This document shows positions 45,101 to 56,765 of a stretch of 63,488 nucleotides of DNA, piece after piece. A program made the position numbers and the translations under genes. Under the pieces are notes generated by a model. That model had not been told where the DNA came from, did not search any database, and worked only from the letters and a program-made list of their open reading frames with translations. The stretch comes from Plantago elongata. Lineage: Eukaryota; Streptophyta; Magnoliopsida; Lamiales; Plantaginaceae. Within the stretch, counting starts at the first letter, position 1; each line of letters opens with the position of its first letter. Location of the stretch: assembly GCA_036897095.1 (NCBI GenBank), contig JAYMSP010000258.1:1-63488 (forward strand), read 5' to 3'.

Positions 45101-48100
45101 GTCGTACCTTTTTGTACAGGAGAGATGATCGTTGGCCCAACCAAAACACTGTTCATGGATGAGATATCAACAGGCTTGGACAGCTCGACAACATATCAGA
45201 TTGTGAAGTGCTTGCAACAAATTGCACACCTAACAGAGGCCACCATCTTCATGTCCCTCTTACAACCAGCTCCAGAGATATTTGATCTCTTCGATGATAT
45301 TATTCTGTTATCAGAAGGAAAGATCGTTTATCAGGGCCCAAAAGAGCACGTCACTAATTTTTTCTTGAGTTGTGGGTTCTGTTGTCCGGAGAGAAAAGGA
45401 ATTGCTGATTTCTTGCAAGAGGTAAAAAGAAAAGTTCAAATGCAACTCCATTACTATAAACTAATTTGGTTATTTTTGCATGGGATTCTAAAAGCAGCTC
45501 CTATATTTGCTGATAAATAAAGGGTCTAAAGCTTGTTCAAGCATAGGCAGGAGGTGTTTCCAAAACTCCAGAAAATTTAATTGAAATTGGAAAAGCAACT
45601 CGGGGTGCTTTTTAGCTCGTCTCATATGACTTGAGATTTAAATCAATGAAGACAGGCACTAGTTTAAAAACACTTTCAAAAGGCTTCTCAGCCAGCACAA
45701 GCTAATAGGAAGCCATGGAAACAGTACATTGGTTGATAAAAATAAAAAATCAGGCTAAATTGGAAAGATAACAGGATTGCAAAAGCAAATGTCCCAACCA
45801 CAAGCCATCTTTTTTCTCTTGCAGGGATATATTTATACAATAGTTAACTGAAATCTATATAATATCACCTGTATCATACTATAACAGAGGATAAGCATAG
45901 AGTAAATTTGGTGGATAATTTAAGACTTCAAAGACTAACCTATGAGCTGGATACAGGTCACTTCAAGAAAAGACCAGGAACAATATTGGAGAGACAGGAG
46001 CATTATCCCATACAGATACGTTCCAGTCAGTGATTTTGCAAACAGATTCAAGCGCTTCCATGTAGGTCTACAGCTTGAAAATGACCTATCAGTCCCTTAT
46101 GACAAGACTCAAAGTCACAAAGCAGCTCTCGTGTTTAAGAAGTATACTATCTCCAAAAGGAAGCTTCTCAAAGCTAACATTGATAAAGAATGGCTATTGA
46201 TCAAGCGAAATTATTTTATATATATCTTCAAAACTGTCCAGATATTTATTTTGGCCATTATCACATCAACTTTGTTTCTGAGAACTACTATGCACACGAG
46301 GAACGAACAAGATGGTGCTTTATACATTGGTGCGCTACTATTTACCGTGTTAAGCAATACATTCAATGGTTTCTCCGAGCTTGCCCTAACCATACAGAGA
46401 CTTCCAGTCTTCTACAAGCACAGGGACCTCCTTTTCCATCCTCCTTGGGCATACACATTGCCAACATTTTTGCTACGGATACCAATCTCCATGTTAGAAG
46501 CTATTGTATGGATGGTCACAACTTATTACACCATTGGATTTGCCCCTGAATTCAGCAGGTAACTGAATTTTCTTCTACGCCATATCATTATTTCCAATAA
46601 ACTATGGTCAACATTCTAACTTTTGCATATTAAAGAATCGATCAGTAGTAATTCTTATTTTCTAATAAGATTGGTGCTTGAAAGAGAACATATTTTCCGT
46701 ATTCCTGAAACAGTGATCTTAAACATAGAGATGCTTTATTTTAGGTTCATCAAGCAACTACTTCTGGTATTTGCCGTTCAGCTAATGGCAGCTGGGATGT
46801 TTAGGCTCATAGCAGGATTATGCAGGACAATGGTTATTGCAAATACAGGTGGTTCTGTTGTTCTATTGCTTGTGTTCGAGCTGGGTGGATTCCTCCTTCC
46901 TAGAGGTAAGTAGCCAGCGACTAAATGCAGAATTTTCAATGGAACTTCAAAACATGATTAAAATATTAAAACGATAATAATAAATGAACAAGGAAAAATG
47001 AAAGAAACACAACCATGAAATCAACTATCTTGATACTACACAAAGAAAACTGGAACAAACTGCAATTTCTTGTCCCACCTGGGTGGTGGCTTCAAAGAAA
47101 TTTAGTCAGAGTCACATATGATGAACACCAAAAAACATTAGCTTACTGTATTAAAAAGAATCTGAGCATTGCCATGGCTCAGCTAGCAAAAGAATCTGTC
47201 ATCATGGGTCCTCAACAATTGAACCCCAACCCCATTCTACACCTGGATATCAAATAACATTTTCAAGCAGCAACAATGAAATCATGATACAAAATGCATC
47301 TAGCATTCTTAATAGTCATTCCTATCTTATAAGAATGTAGCTCAGATAACTATTTTCCTCCAACTGCAGACAAAATTCCAGACTGGTGGGGATGGGGCTA
47401 CTGGCTTTCACCCCTGAGTTATGCTTACAATGCCATAACTGTAAATGAGATGTTTGCGCCAAGATGGATGAACAGACTGGTATACCAAAAGCTCGCACTC
47501 ATCTTACTTTTATTAATCAATAAAACTATTAGAAGAGCCAAATTGGTCCGATGCAAGCCTCAATCAATTTTAGTTTATCTCCATGGAAAGGCTTAACATG
47601 TATGATTCTGGTCCAATGCAGGCTTCAGACAACACTAGAAGATTGGGAGTAGCCATTTTAAACAACTTTAACATTTTCGCCGAAAAGAACTGGTATTGGA
47701 TAGGTGTTGCTGCCCTTCTGGGGTTCACTGCGCTCTTTAACATCCTTTTCACTTTTACACTTATGTTTCTGAACCGTAAGTTCTACACTTCTACTACTAC
47801 TCAGTCTGTCAGTAGAATATATATATTTTAAGTTTACTGAATCTTGAACTTCTCCGTTGTACATGAAAGCTCTTGGAAAGCCACAAGCTATTGTGTCCAA
47901 CGAGCTTGTAAATGAGATGGAAATTGTCCATGAAGAAACAAATGAAGAGCCAAGACTTGGAACAATAAAGACCAAGAAAGAATCATCCCCTCGATCCTTA
48001 TCTGCCTCTGACAGAAACAACACAGGTAATAATCTCGAAAGATAAATCATGCTATAAGATATAGTTCCTGATAACTGCTCATGCAGAACGTTTTTATGCT

Positions 48101-51100
48101 TTCTTTTACTAGTGGAGATGGCTATGTACCATATGAACTGTCCCTCCAATCTCCATGGACAAAACAGTTATGCAGATGCAAGCCTTGAGGCAGTGAGAGA
48201 TGTAGGCCCGGAGAGAGGAATGGTTCTACCATTCATACCTCTAGCCATGTCATTCGACAATGTAAATTACTATGTCGACATGCCACCGGTAAGAAATTAA
48301 ACCCATGCAAACATTTTTGTGCATGACCTGCTAACCATTTCCTATATTGATTACTTTATTAACCTAAATTGAGCTTTCTTGTTGGGGTTGAATCCAAAAT
48401 TCCCCCGAATTATTGAAGAACTCACTGAGTTAACGAATTAGTACCAAACCCCTTAGTTATATATAAGTTGATGCAGTACCCTCAATTGTTATCTGTAACA
48501 GTGTGTTATGTAAGTTTTGGGGGTAAATTGGTCATTTACCCCAGTTAAACCCTAATAAGTAATAAATAGCAAATTTCCAAAGTTCAGGCCCTTTCTTTAG
48601 CTTATGGCTTTCTGCACATTAATTGAGTTATTTCTATGCTTTTATGTATATGCTATAATGCATGTAACATTATATATATATATAAATTCAGTATCCCGGT
48701 CATCTCAGTAGCGGGAGTCTCGGTAGCACCATCCTGCTATCTCAACGCAACGCAGTCCAGGATTTACAACTCTGGGAACACCATACAAGTCATTAGAAAT
48801 AATATCCAGGGGCTATTGCACTGAGCCACTGACTTTAGATATAACTCGAGGATTTTGTACTTATTACTTAACTTGGGTTTTGACTTCCGCACACATTTTT
48901 AACCTTTTAATGTTGTAGGAAATGAAGGAAGGAGGAGTAACAGAGGAAAAACTACAACTACTGCATGAAGTCACTGGTGCATTTAGGCCAGGAATCTTGA
49001 CTGCTCTAATGGGAGTGAGCGGAGCGGGAAAAACTACCCTAATGGATGTTCTGGCCGGACGGAAAACAGGTGGTTGCACTGAAGGTGACATTAGAATAGC
49101 TGGATTTCCAAAAAATCAAGAAACATTTGCCAGAATTTCGGGGTACTGTGAGCAAGATGATATCCATTCTCCTCAAGTAACCGTCCGAGAATCTTTAATC
49201 TACTCTGCATTCCTTAGACTCCCAAAAGAAGTAAGCAACAGGCAAAAGCTGGTAAGAGCCTTGGCAAAAATTCGATCAGATAACATGAAAAAAACTGCAA
49301 GTACATATCTGGGAAGTAAGCATATAATATGTATCCTTTTCAGGAATTTGTGGATGAGGTGATGGATCTGGTTGAGCTTGACAGTTTAAAGAATGCCATT
49401 GTCGGAATGCCAGGGGTTACCGGACTGTCAACAGAACAGAGAAAAAGATTGACCATAGCAGTCGAACTCGTTGCAAACCCCTCCATTATATTTCTGGATG
49501 AACCAACTTCTGGTTTAGATGCAAGGGCAGCAGCTATTGTGATGAGGACTGTGAGAAACACGGTGGACACAGGAAGAACTGTTGTATGTACTATCCACCA
49601 ACCTAGTATTGATATCTTCGAAGCTTTTGACGAGGTAAAATTCAAGGTCCCCTTGAATCATCCCCATCTAGTGTCAATTCTGTTTCACTGTACTATCAAG
49701 AAAACCTTTTGCACTCTAACATCTTATCTTAATTCTTATTATGCATCAGTTACTTCTAATGAAAAGAGGTGGCCGAGTCATCTATGCAGGGCCAATAGGT
49801 CAGCACTCACAAGAAATGATTGAGTACTTTGAGGTAATTTCAGAAGAGTTTTCTGAATTGTACAAAGGATTAGAAAGTGATCATAGTAATGATAGATCCA
49901 TAAATATAGGCCATTCCTGGAGTCCCAGGAATCAAAAAGAAATATAATCCGGCAACTTGGATGCTTGAAGTGAGTTCAGTGGCTACAGAGTCCCAACTCA
50001 GAATGGACTTCTCTGAATACTATCAATCTACAACTTTATATCAGTACGTAAAAATTAAAGATTTACTCCATTTCTCCTACAAAATAATTAACCAGCACAA
50101 ATTGACTCATCTGTGCATGTGACTATTGCCAGGAGAAATAAGACCCTTGTCAAGGAGTTGAGTAAACCAGCTTCTGGAGCAAAAGACTTGCATTTCGACA
50201 CCCAATACACACAGACCATATGGGGCCAATTTAAATCTTGCCTCTGGAAGCAATGGTGGACTTATTGGAGAAGCCCTGATTACAACCTTGTCAGATACTT
50301 GTTCACTTTGATTTGTGCACTTTTATGTGGAACAATTTTCTGGAAAGTGGGCTCAAAAGAGTGTGTATTCTGATTCCTAACGCCAAACAATTTAAAAATT
50401 ACTATGAAACACTTTGAAGGAAATATTTTGATGATATTGTTGCTTCTCATATGTCTGCAGGAACAGCGACACAGATCTTTTGACGATCATAGGGGCCATG
50501 TATGCTTCTGTATTCCTTGTTGGAATTAATAATTGCTCAACAGTACAGCCTGTAGTGGCCATAGAAAGAACTGTGTTTTATAGGGAAAGAGCTGCTGGAA
50601 TGTATTCAGCCTTACCTTATGCCATTGCGCAGGTGATGTATTTATTCCTTAAATCTTTGACATGAATCAGTTTTCCCAGAGTTTATACATTTTAACTTTG
50701 TACTTATCCAAGGATCAAAGTGAAAAGCAAAGCTGCATTTAGTATTCATATCCTTATCTCGAATGGTAAGCCTAGAAATTTATAATAACCTGATTGTATT
50801 ACTAAGACTTCAAGTATATATGCAGGTGATTGTTGAAATACCTTACGTGTTTATTCAGACAACATACTATTGCTTTATAGTGTATGCTATGGTGAGCTTT
50901 GAATGGACAGCAGCCAAATTCATTTGGTTCTATTTCGTCAACTTCATTTCCTTCTTAAACTTCACATACTACGGCATGATGATCGTTTCCATCACACCAA
51001 ACCATCAAATAGCAGCAATTTTTGCAGCAGCCTTTTACTTGATTTTCAATCTGTTCTCAGGCTTCTACATTCCCAGACCAGTTAAGTTCCTTCAAATTAG

Positions 51101-51445
51101 GTTCAACCATATTTGTGTAATTCTTGTTAAACAATGACAGAACTGATTTCTTAATCTTGTCTGAAATTTCAGAAAATTCCCAAGTGGTGGTTATGGTATT
51201 ACTGGATTTGCCCATTGGCATGGTCAGTCTATGGATTAATTATTGGGCAATATGGAGATGTAGAGAATACCATTACAGTTTATGGGTCATCAGAACAACC
51301 AATGATCAAGACCTATATTCAAGAGCATTTTGGATATGACCCTGATTTCAAAGGTCCAGTTGCAGCTGTTCTGATTTGTTTTACAGTTTTTTTTGCTCTC
51401 GTGTATGCTTATTGCATCAAGTCCCTGAACTTTCAGACAAGATAG
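42131..51445 (+). CDS. Full-size PDR-type ABC transporter (ABCG29/35/36-like clade), 22 exons
   Basis: ATP-driven exporter of the plasma membrane in the plant PDR family; related proteins export defence compounds, auxin precursors or lignin monomers. Exons by GT-AG junctions and frame: 42131-42495, 42767-42976, 43246-43330, 43417-43576, 43668-43744, 43877-43930, 44068-44158, 45120-45421, 45957-46558, 46745-46905, 47370-47479, 47622-47775, 47870-48025, 48113-48288, 48919-49251, 49344-49634, 49750-49833, 49910-50043, 50133-50360, 50461-50632, 50826-51080, 51173-51445. The sum is 4473 nt = 1490 residues plus TAG, in frame throughout. Domains: N-terminal [17 protein letters not shown]1 (Walker [10 protein letters not shown] about 197, signature ISGGEKKR about 336, LFMDEIST about 357); first membrane domain about 450-740; NBD2 (GVSGAGKTT about 933, LSTEQRKRL about 1041, IIFLDEPTS about 1060); second membrane domain; end [11 protein letters not shown] 42131 is preferred because the frame upstream has only a GTG. 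Substrate cannot be told. Appears intact. Confidence 0.92.
44159..45119 (+). other. Long intron 7 of the ABCG gene
   Basis: 961 bp, far longer than most introns of this gene, splitting NBD1 just after the signature motif. It is A/T-rich without a recognisable transposon terminus or coding frame. Splice sites are CACGACAG|GTGCTA and TTTGTACAG|GAGAGA. Confidence 0.7.
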
Positions 51446-51567
51446 ATTTCTCTCTTTCTTTTTTCCTCGGTATGGCAGCATGTTTTCTACGATACAGATT
51501 AGCATACATGAATATTAACAAATATCAAACATCAAATTATCAATCTTATTACCATGGTATAAATTAC

Positions 51568-51745
51568 AGATTGTTTGCTCTCATGTATGCTTATTGCATT
51601 AGCTCACTGAACTCTTGATCAGGACAGCTTCTTTTCTTTTAACATTTCCGTGGCATGTACAATAGATGCAGGCATGTTGTCCAAGAAGTCAAAGACAGTA
51701 GATTTGCATACATGAGGATTAACAATATATCCAATAACACAACAT
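51568..51745 (+). pseudogene. Decayed duplicate of the last ABCG exon and 3' UTR
   Basis: 51568-51745 repeats 51385-51530. TTTGCTCTCATGTATGCTTA matches TTTGCTCTCGTGTATGCTTA, and the codons read FALMYAYCISSLNS-stop against the real [21 protein letters not shown]. Then TGCATACATGAGGATTAACA matches AGCATACATGAATATTAACA in the 3' UTR. The unit offset is about 185 bp. It is preceded by AAATTACAG, an acceptor-like site in the equivalent place to the TTTTACAG of the original. It probably lies in, or just beyond, the real 3' UTR. Confidence 0.65.
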
Positions 51746-51804
51746 CTAGAAACCATCTCAGTTTCAAACAAAACATATAATATAAGCATACAAATCTCCT
51801 AACC

Positions 51805-52806
51805 TCACACTTTGAGCATCTGCATCTTATTCCCAAAAGCAACAGCAATCCAATCCGGTTGTGCCGCAGACCACTGCAACTGGTTAATCTCCTCTGCAGC
51901 CCCATACATCAAGGTGGGATCAATCCCACTCGGTCCAGCAACGGTAGGCAACTCCCAGAGCAATGCCTGTCCATCATCTCCAGCAGAACAAATATGCCTA
52001 CAGCTCTGCGGAGCCCAAGCAATGGCATTGACACAAGCCTGATGCCTCTCCAACTCGGCAACAGGCATAGTAGGCGACCTAATATCCAATATAACAATCT
52101 TATTACTATCCATCAACGTGGTAGCCATGTACCTCAAATCCTGCTTATTCCACGCCAACCTCAACAAAGGCGTATCAGGCGTGGGACTCTCATATATAAT
52201 AGTCGAATGCTCCTTATCCCTGAGATCAAATATCCTAACAGAACCATCAGCTGAAACGGAAGCGAAAACCCCAGCCTCACCCCAAGCAATGTCATAAACC
52301 TCCTTATCATGAGCAATCAACTGAGTCTCAACAACACATTTCTCAATATCCCAAATAGTACAAGTAGTATCAATACTAGACGTTCCGATTCTGCGAGGCT
52401 CGACCTCGTTCCAGTCAAAGGAGGTAATAGGAGCAGAATACTCACTGGTCTTACTGTTATTCAGGGTAGAAAGAGTCTCAATCGAAGAGTCAGTGACGTT
52501 CCAGAGACGGAGATAGTCGCCGGAAGAGGCGAGGAGGTTGGGGTTAGGGTTAGGAGAGGGGTGGAAGAGCAATTTAGTGGGAGGGTAAGGGTGAGTGAAG
52601 GAGAGGGAAGGGATAGGAGTGAGAGAGGAAGTTTGATCGGAGAAGGAGAGGATGTCGACACGGTTATTGAGCTCTTCGAGGAAGCTGCCGACGGCGATGA
52701 GGCGACGGGAGGAAGCGGCGGAGATGGACATGGCGTAGATCGGGTATGGAGAGTCGTATATGACACCATTTTCGACTCCTCGGCTTTGATTTGGTGGAAC
52801 ATCCAT
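51805..52806 (-). CDS. TTG1: TTG1-type WD40 repeat protein
   Basis: A single open frame of 333 residues from ATG 52806 to the stop at 51805. TTG1 is the WD40 scaffold of the MYB-bHLH-WD40 complex that controls anthocyanin and proanthocyanidin synthesis, trichomes, root hairs and seed-coat mucilage; it acts in cytosol and nucleus. Diagnostic stretches: [10 protein letters not shown] (17-26), [18 protein letters not shown] (38-55), [21 protein letters not shown] (92-102), [13 protein letters not shown] (134-146), [17 protein letters not shown] (152-168), [20 protein letters not shown] (175-194), [20 protein letters not shown], and [14 protein letters not shown] (274-287). The C-terminal end GNKMQMLKV, known to be needed for function in Arabidopsis TTG1, is intact. 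Length is close to the 341 residues of Arabidopsis TTG1. The N-terminus fits TTG1 better than the sister LWD proteins. It is convergent with the ABCG gene. Confidence 0.95.
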   Translation of the reverse strand: MDVPPNQSRGVENGVIYDSPYPIYAMSISAASSRRLIAVGSFLEELNNRVDILSFSDQTSSLTPIPSLSFTHPYPPTKLLFHPSPNPNPNLLASSGDYLRLWNVTDSSIETLSTLNNSKTSEYSAPITSFDWNEVEPRRIGTSSIDTTCTIWDIEKCVVETQLIAHDKEVYDIAWGEAGVFASVSADGSVRIFDLRDKEHSTIIYESPTPDTPLLRLAWNKQDLRYMATTLMDSNKIVILDIRSPTMPVAELERHQACVNAIAWAPQSCRHICSAGDDGQALLWELPTVAGPSGIDPTLMYGAAEEINQLQWSAAQPDWIAVAFGNKMQMLKV

Positions 52807-52986
52807 TGATAAGTAGATAAATTCAATTGATCTCTCTTCTGATCGCTAAATAGGAACTTTCAATCAACATACCAAACAAACGGAACTACACTAGACTAAT
52901 CAACAAAACCAAAATGTTCTGTCATTGGTAGACTGATGGTAGGGGTGTATTTTGTATACTGTTGACCAATACAAAATACTCCTCCG

Positions 52987-52995
52987 TTTTATATA
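52987..52995 (-). promoter_or_regulatory. TATA-like box of TTG1
   Basis: The minus strand reads TATATAAAA, 181-189 bp upstream of the ATG at 52806, giving a predicted leader of about 150 bp. The Helitron 3' end at 52999 lies only about 4 bp further upstream. Confidence 0.45.
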
Positions 52996-52998
52996 CAA

Positions 52999-53028
52999 CT
53001 AGCAAAATCCCACGTATTACTTACGGCA
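52999..53028 (-). mobile_element. Helitron 3' terminus (hairpin plus CTAG)
   Basis: The minus strand reads CCGTAAGTAATACGTGGG, then ATTTTG, then CTAG, then host T. A short stem (CCGTA / TACG-T-GG) a few bases before a CTRR end followed by T is the Helitron 3' signature. The stem looks like a decayed form of the common CCCGTGC...GCACGGG version, with changes of the C-to-T type. Confidence 0.6.
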
Positions 53029-53032
53029 TTTA

Positions 53033-53066
<34 letters not shown>
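53033..53066. repeat. (ATT)n microsatellite
   Basis: About 11 uninterrupted ATT/TTA units starting just inside the Helitron 3' end. Confidence 0.95.
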
Positions 53067-54889
53067 GTGTTATTGTTATTATATCTATGAGTCATTTCAA
53101 GCCTAATATTTTCATTTTGTTGGAATCTTAAGGATAATGAACTGATTTGGTAATTTGATTATATATAATAGTCATCTTTATATAAAAACATTACACAATT
53201 AACTTTTTAGTACTCTTTCGAATCAGTTGTGAGCATAATTAAATTATCAATCATATTGTGAAAATGAATATTGAGAAGTTAAGTTTTCGAAGTGTGTTCA
53301 CTGAATATAATGTTGTAAACATTAATCTGGTACACTATTAGGTCAATTTATGATGAAAAAAGATGTTGAACTTAAAGTTTTGTTGAATTTGAGAAAGGTA
53401 TTTAAATGATAACACTCATAATAATTTCAGGCCGCATGCAAATTTTGGTGTACCATGGTCAAAGATAAAAAAGAAAGAAATAAAGAATGTAAATTGTAAA
53501 ACAAATTGCATATGCTAGGTTAATGTTTCAAAGTATTTTGTAAGAAGTACATGTTTGGTGCATAAAATGCAAAAATGAACTTTCCGCAATAAATTAACTC
53601 TAGCAACATTCTAAGTAAACAATGATCCTAACACTTCATATTATCACAACTGAATACGGAACTTGACATCCATTTGAACTTCATGATGCAACATCGATAG
53701 CCGTTAGATTCGAAGCCATATGCATGTGCATCTTTGTTTTAATGGGCCATTTACTTACGCAGTAGCACACTTACTATTAGCACAATGTATTTTCTGGTCC
53801 GGAAGAATGTCATATCATCTTGTTGCTATGCTATTTGCAATTTCAATTTCACGAAGAAGAAGAAGTAGAAAAGGAGGAGCTTATGATCTGAAGTAATGAA
53901 CCTGTGCAAATAACATTAGATATTTAGAAGTCAGAGTGAGAAGTGCATTATAAAATTATAAAGGCAATAAAAATTCATGTTAATATAGTATAGTAGAATT
54001 AATTTGAAATATATTAGTACGTGAAAATATAACTTTTGAGAATAGCATGTGAAGATATAACATTTGAGAATGCATTTCTAGGAAGTGAATGTAAAGAATG
54101 TGACAATGTTAGAGCTATGGTTGAAATAGAATTGCCTAGTAGAGGGTATTTGATTCATAACAGTTATACTAAGACCTGAGTCATGCATAACTTTAAATGT
54201 ATAAGAAATTAATGATGCACACAATAGCCTTCCGTTAAATTATAGGTTACACTTCTCACATACACTGCTACACAACAAATAACACCATACTAAATGATCC
54301 AAACAAACTAATCAACGTCATTTGTCTTGCAGTTAGAGAGACATCAATCAAGTGTGATGTATACTCACGCCTTGATGCACCGTCAAACGCAACCAAATTA
54401 ATAGTACGGCAACAAAATATATAAAATTGATTTAGGTAGACTCGAACTATCTTTATCCCATCAAAGCAGCAGTTATTCCAATTCTCCTTAACATAAACCA
54501 TGAAAGAACCAACAGTTGATCGGGATAAATGAAAGAGGAAATCAACTTAAATATATTGTACAATGAATGAGTGGCCTATTGAACTTGAAATCAGGCATCC
54601 TAGTCCCAGCATTGGTGTATATTGTTCATACATATTATCCATTGAACTTATAAAAACAAATGATTGATATACATATTGTTAGCACAATATTTTACCACTA
54701 ACATAGTATCTAGGAGTTATGAATTGCAACACAACTTAACATGAATATCTGACATCTCTGTGATTATATATTGGGCATCCTAAACAAAAAAATACATATA
54801 ATTATAACATAGTAGGTAGTAGGAGAGTGTATAAAATCTAAACATTTTTTTCATGAAAAAGAAGAGCTGAATGTAAAGAAGACCACAAC

Positions 54890-55265
54890 CCGACAAAAAA
54901 TAAAATAAAATGAAAAGAATAGAAAAAGAAGAGTTGAATGTAACCTCTGCAGTGTAGAATTGTGTGTAGGAAAAACTTATAAATTTCAAATAACACATGT
55001 GAACACCCAATCATGCTGAGCTTGGCCATGAAATTTTCATTAAAGAATCTAAATTCAGAGTTATAAGGATGAAATATGGCAGCAAAAAAAAATAAAATGA
55101 AAAGAATAGAAAAATAAGAGCTGAATATAACCTTTGCAGTATAGAATTGTGTGTAGGGACAACTTACAAAATAAATTTCAAAGAACACATGTAGAACACC
55201 CAATTATGATGAGCTGGCCCTGAAATTTTCATTAAAGAATCTAAATACAGAGCTAAAAGGATGGA
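54890..55265. repeat. Tandem repeat, about 185-bp unit x 2
   Basis: Two imperfect copies (about 54890-55075 and 55080-55265). They share AATAAAATGAAAAGAATAGA, TAGAATTGTGTGTAGG, AACACATGTRRAACACCCAA and CATGAAATTTTCATTAAAGA-like words. Non-coding. Confidence 0.75.
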
Positions 55266-55368
55266 AACATAATTCATAGAATGTTCTCTTGTACACTTAA
55301 CTGAAGGTAAATGAGATGTGTTAATGCATGTTGTTAAGAATTATAATCCAATTGAGAGTTACCTGTTA

Positions 55369-56573
55369 CTAAGATTGCCATAATTGAGAAAAAAATTCAG
55401 GAAAGACCACATTTCTAGTATAAGTCCCATCATGTTCTAGTAACCTTCCATTCTTAATCAACACTTTGTTGGTTTTTGCGGAGACACCTCTCGACAAAGC
55501 AACATATATGTCCATGGCTGAAAACATGATCAGGTAAATATATCCCGACATGTGGTATAGTTTGACCTTGAGATTTGTTTATAGTCAGTGAAAAACTTAG
55601 CCACACCGGGAATTGCCGCCTTGTCATTTTGAATGGTAGGTTTGCATCATCTGCAGTTTGCAAAGGCATTCGTGGAAGGAAAACTCTGAGGCCCTTAGAC
55701 TCGCCAGTAAGAATTTATGTGTCGATGAAGTTCCTACCAAAGCCATGACTAATTAGCCTCGTTCCGTTGCAAAGGCCTATTCTTGGACCATAGTGCTTGG
55801 AATTTCTATCATATCCTCCTGCACAACAGTCTCTTCACCATTACCAGTCATAAGAAGGAAATTTGAGAAATTTTGATCTGATTTGGCTCTAAGATTAACT
55901 GTCAAGCGAAGAAGTTGTACACATGACCATGCATGTGAAAGTATCATGCTTGAGTGCACTGATTGTGATCTTGAGCCACCTACTACTACAGGAACCACTT
56001 GCTGGAAGTCTTCACCGAAGATCATCACTTTTCCACCAAAAGGCATGTCAGCCTGAAACATATCTCTGAATGTGCGGTCAACAGTTTAGCCTTTTTGTTT
56101 GCCATTGGAGCCTCATCCCAAACTATTGCAGATGTTTGGTTTATCAACTTGCACAAATCAGATTGCTTGCTAAAATAGCATATTGATGCAAAATCTAATT
56201 TTATAGGAATTTTGAACCTGGAATGAGTTGTTCTCCCTCCTGGAGGTTGGTTTGCTGCAATACCAGATGTTGCGGTAGCAAGCAATATGTGACCTTCCTT
56301 TCGGAGAGATGCAAGTAATGCTCTATATAAGAACGTCTTTCCTGTTCCGGCTGGACCATCTACAAAAAATACCCCGCCTAGTCTTGCAAGTATGGCTTGC
56401 TTGATAGTATTGAGTGCCACAACCTGTCCCGAGTTTAACTTTCCTTCAGCACTAAGATCATCATCTGTAATTGGGACGGCAAGCTCTTCTTCCATTAAAG
56501 TAGATGTGTTATCATCGTGGGGAAATGTGTCTAACAATCTGAGGCAAGTCAAAGTTGCTAATTGATTTTCCAT
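55369..56573 (-). pseudogene. Helitron PIF1-type helicase domain, broken
   Basis: Minus strand. 56573-56025 contains GQVVALNTIKQAIL, Walker A GPAGTGKTFLYRALL, TATSGIAANQPPGGRTTHS and the Walker B-type IVWDEAPMANKKA. A frameshift follows, and 56061-55777 continues with MPFGGKVMIFGEDFQQVVPV and LRLTVNLRA. 55669-55454 has LPFKMTRRQFPVWLS and the motif INKSQGQT. A last shift leads to VALSRGVSAKTNKVL (55551-55369). This is the 5'-3' helicase that unwinds DNA during rolling-circle transposition. At least three shifts or stops make it inactive. It follows the Rep part in the usual Helitron order. Confidence 0.85.
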
Positions 56574-56765
56574 GTTGTAGAAGTAACCTGTTTAATTCAC
56601 GGAGTAGCTTGTTGGTTGCATAGAAATTATTTGCAGCACTTTGGGTAATAAATCCTATATCATGTACTCGTGATTTTCATCCCATAGTATACGTACTCTG
56701 GTTGGCTGACAAAAAATCAATATTGTTGCAAAAATACTTCTAAGAGCATGGGGCATCCTTACAGA

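Larger units (their letters stand above)
53029..55368 (-). other. Non-coding 3' part of the Helitron, with repeats
   Basis: About 2.3 kb between the Helitron terminus and its helicase. It holds an (ATT)n microsatellite (53033-53066) and a tandem repeat (54890-55265). No gene is recognised: short frames at 54268-54501 and 54780-55203 are low-complexity Phe/Ile-rich readings of A/T-rich DNA. It may contain sequence captured from elsewhere, but I cannot identify any source. Confidence 0.45.

Noticed and set aside
47658..48149. 163-codon open frame on the minus strand across ABCG exons 12-14
   Set aside because: It crosses confirmed exon-intron borders of the transporter gene and resembles nothing known; an antisense shadow.
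51909..52806. Assignment of the WD40 gene to LWD1/AN11-like circadian proteins
   Set aside because: The N-terminal [10 protein letters not shown] and C-terminal GNKMQMLKV stretches and the central repeats match TTG1 more closely than the LWD sister group.
52309..52809. 166-codon open frame on the plus strand opposite TTG1
   Set aside because: It is a shadow of the TTG1 coding strand (Gly/Arg/Glu-rich reading of the antisense), with no recognisable domain.
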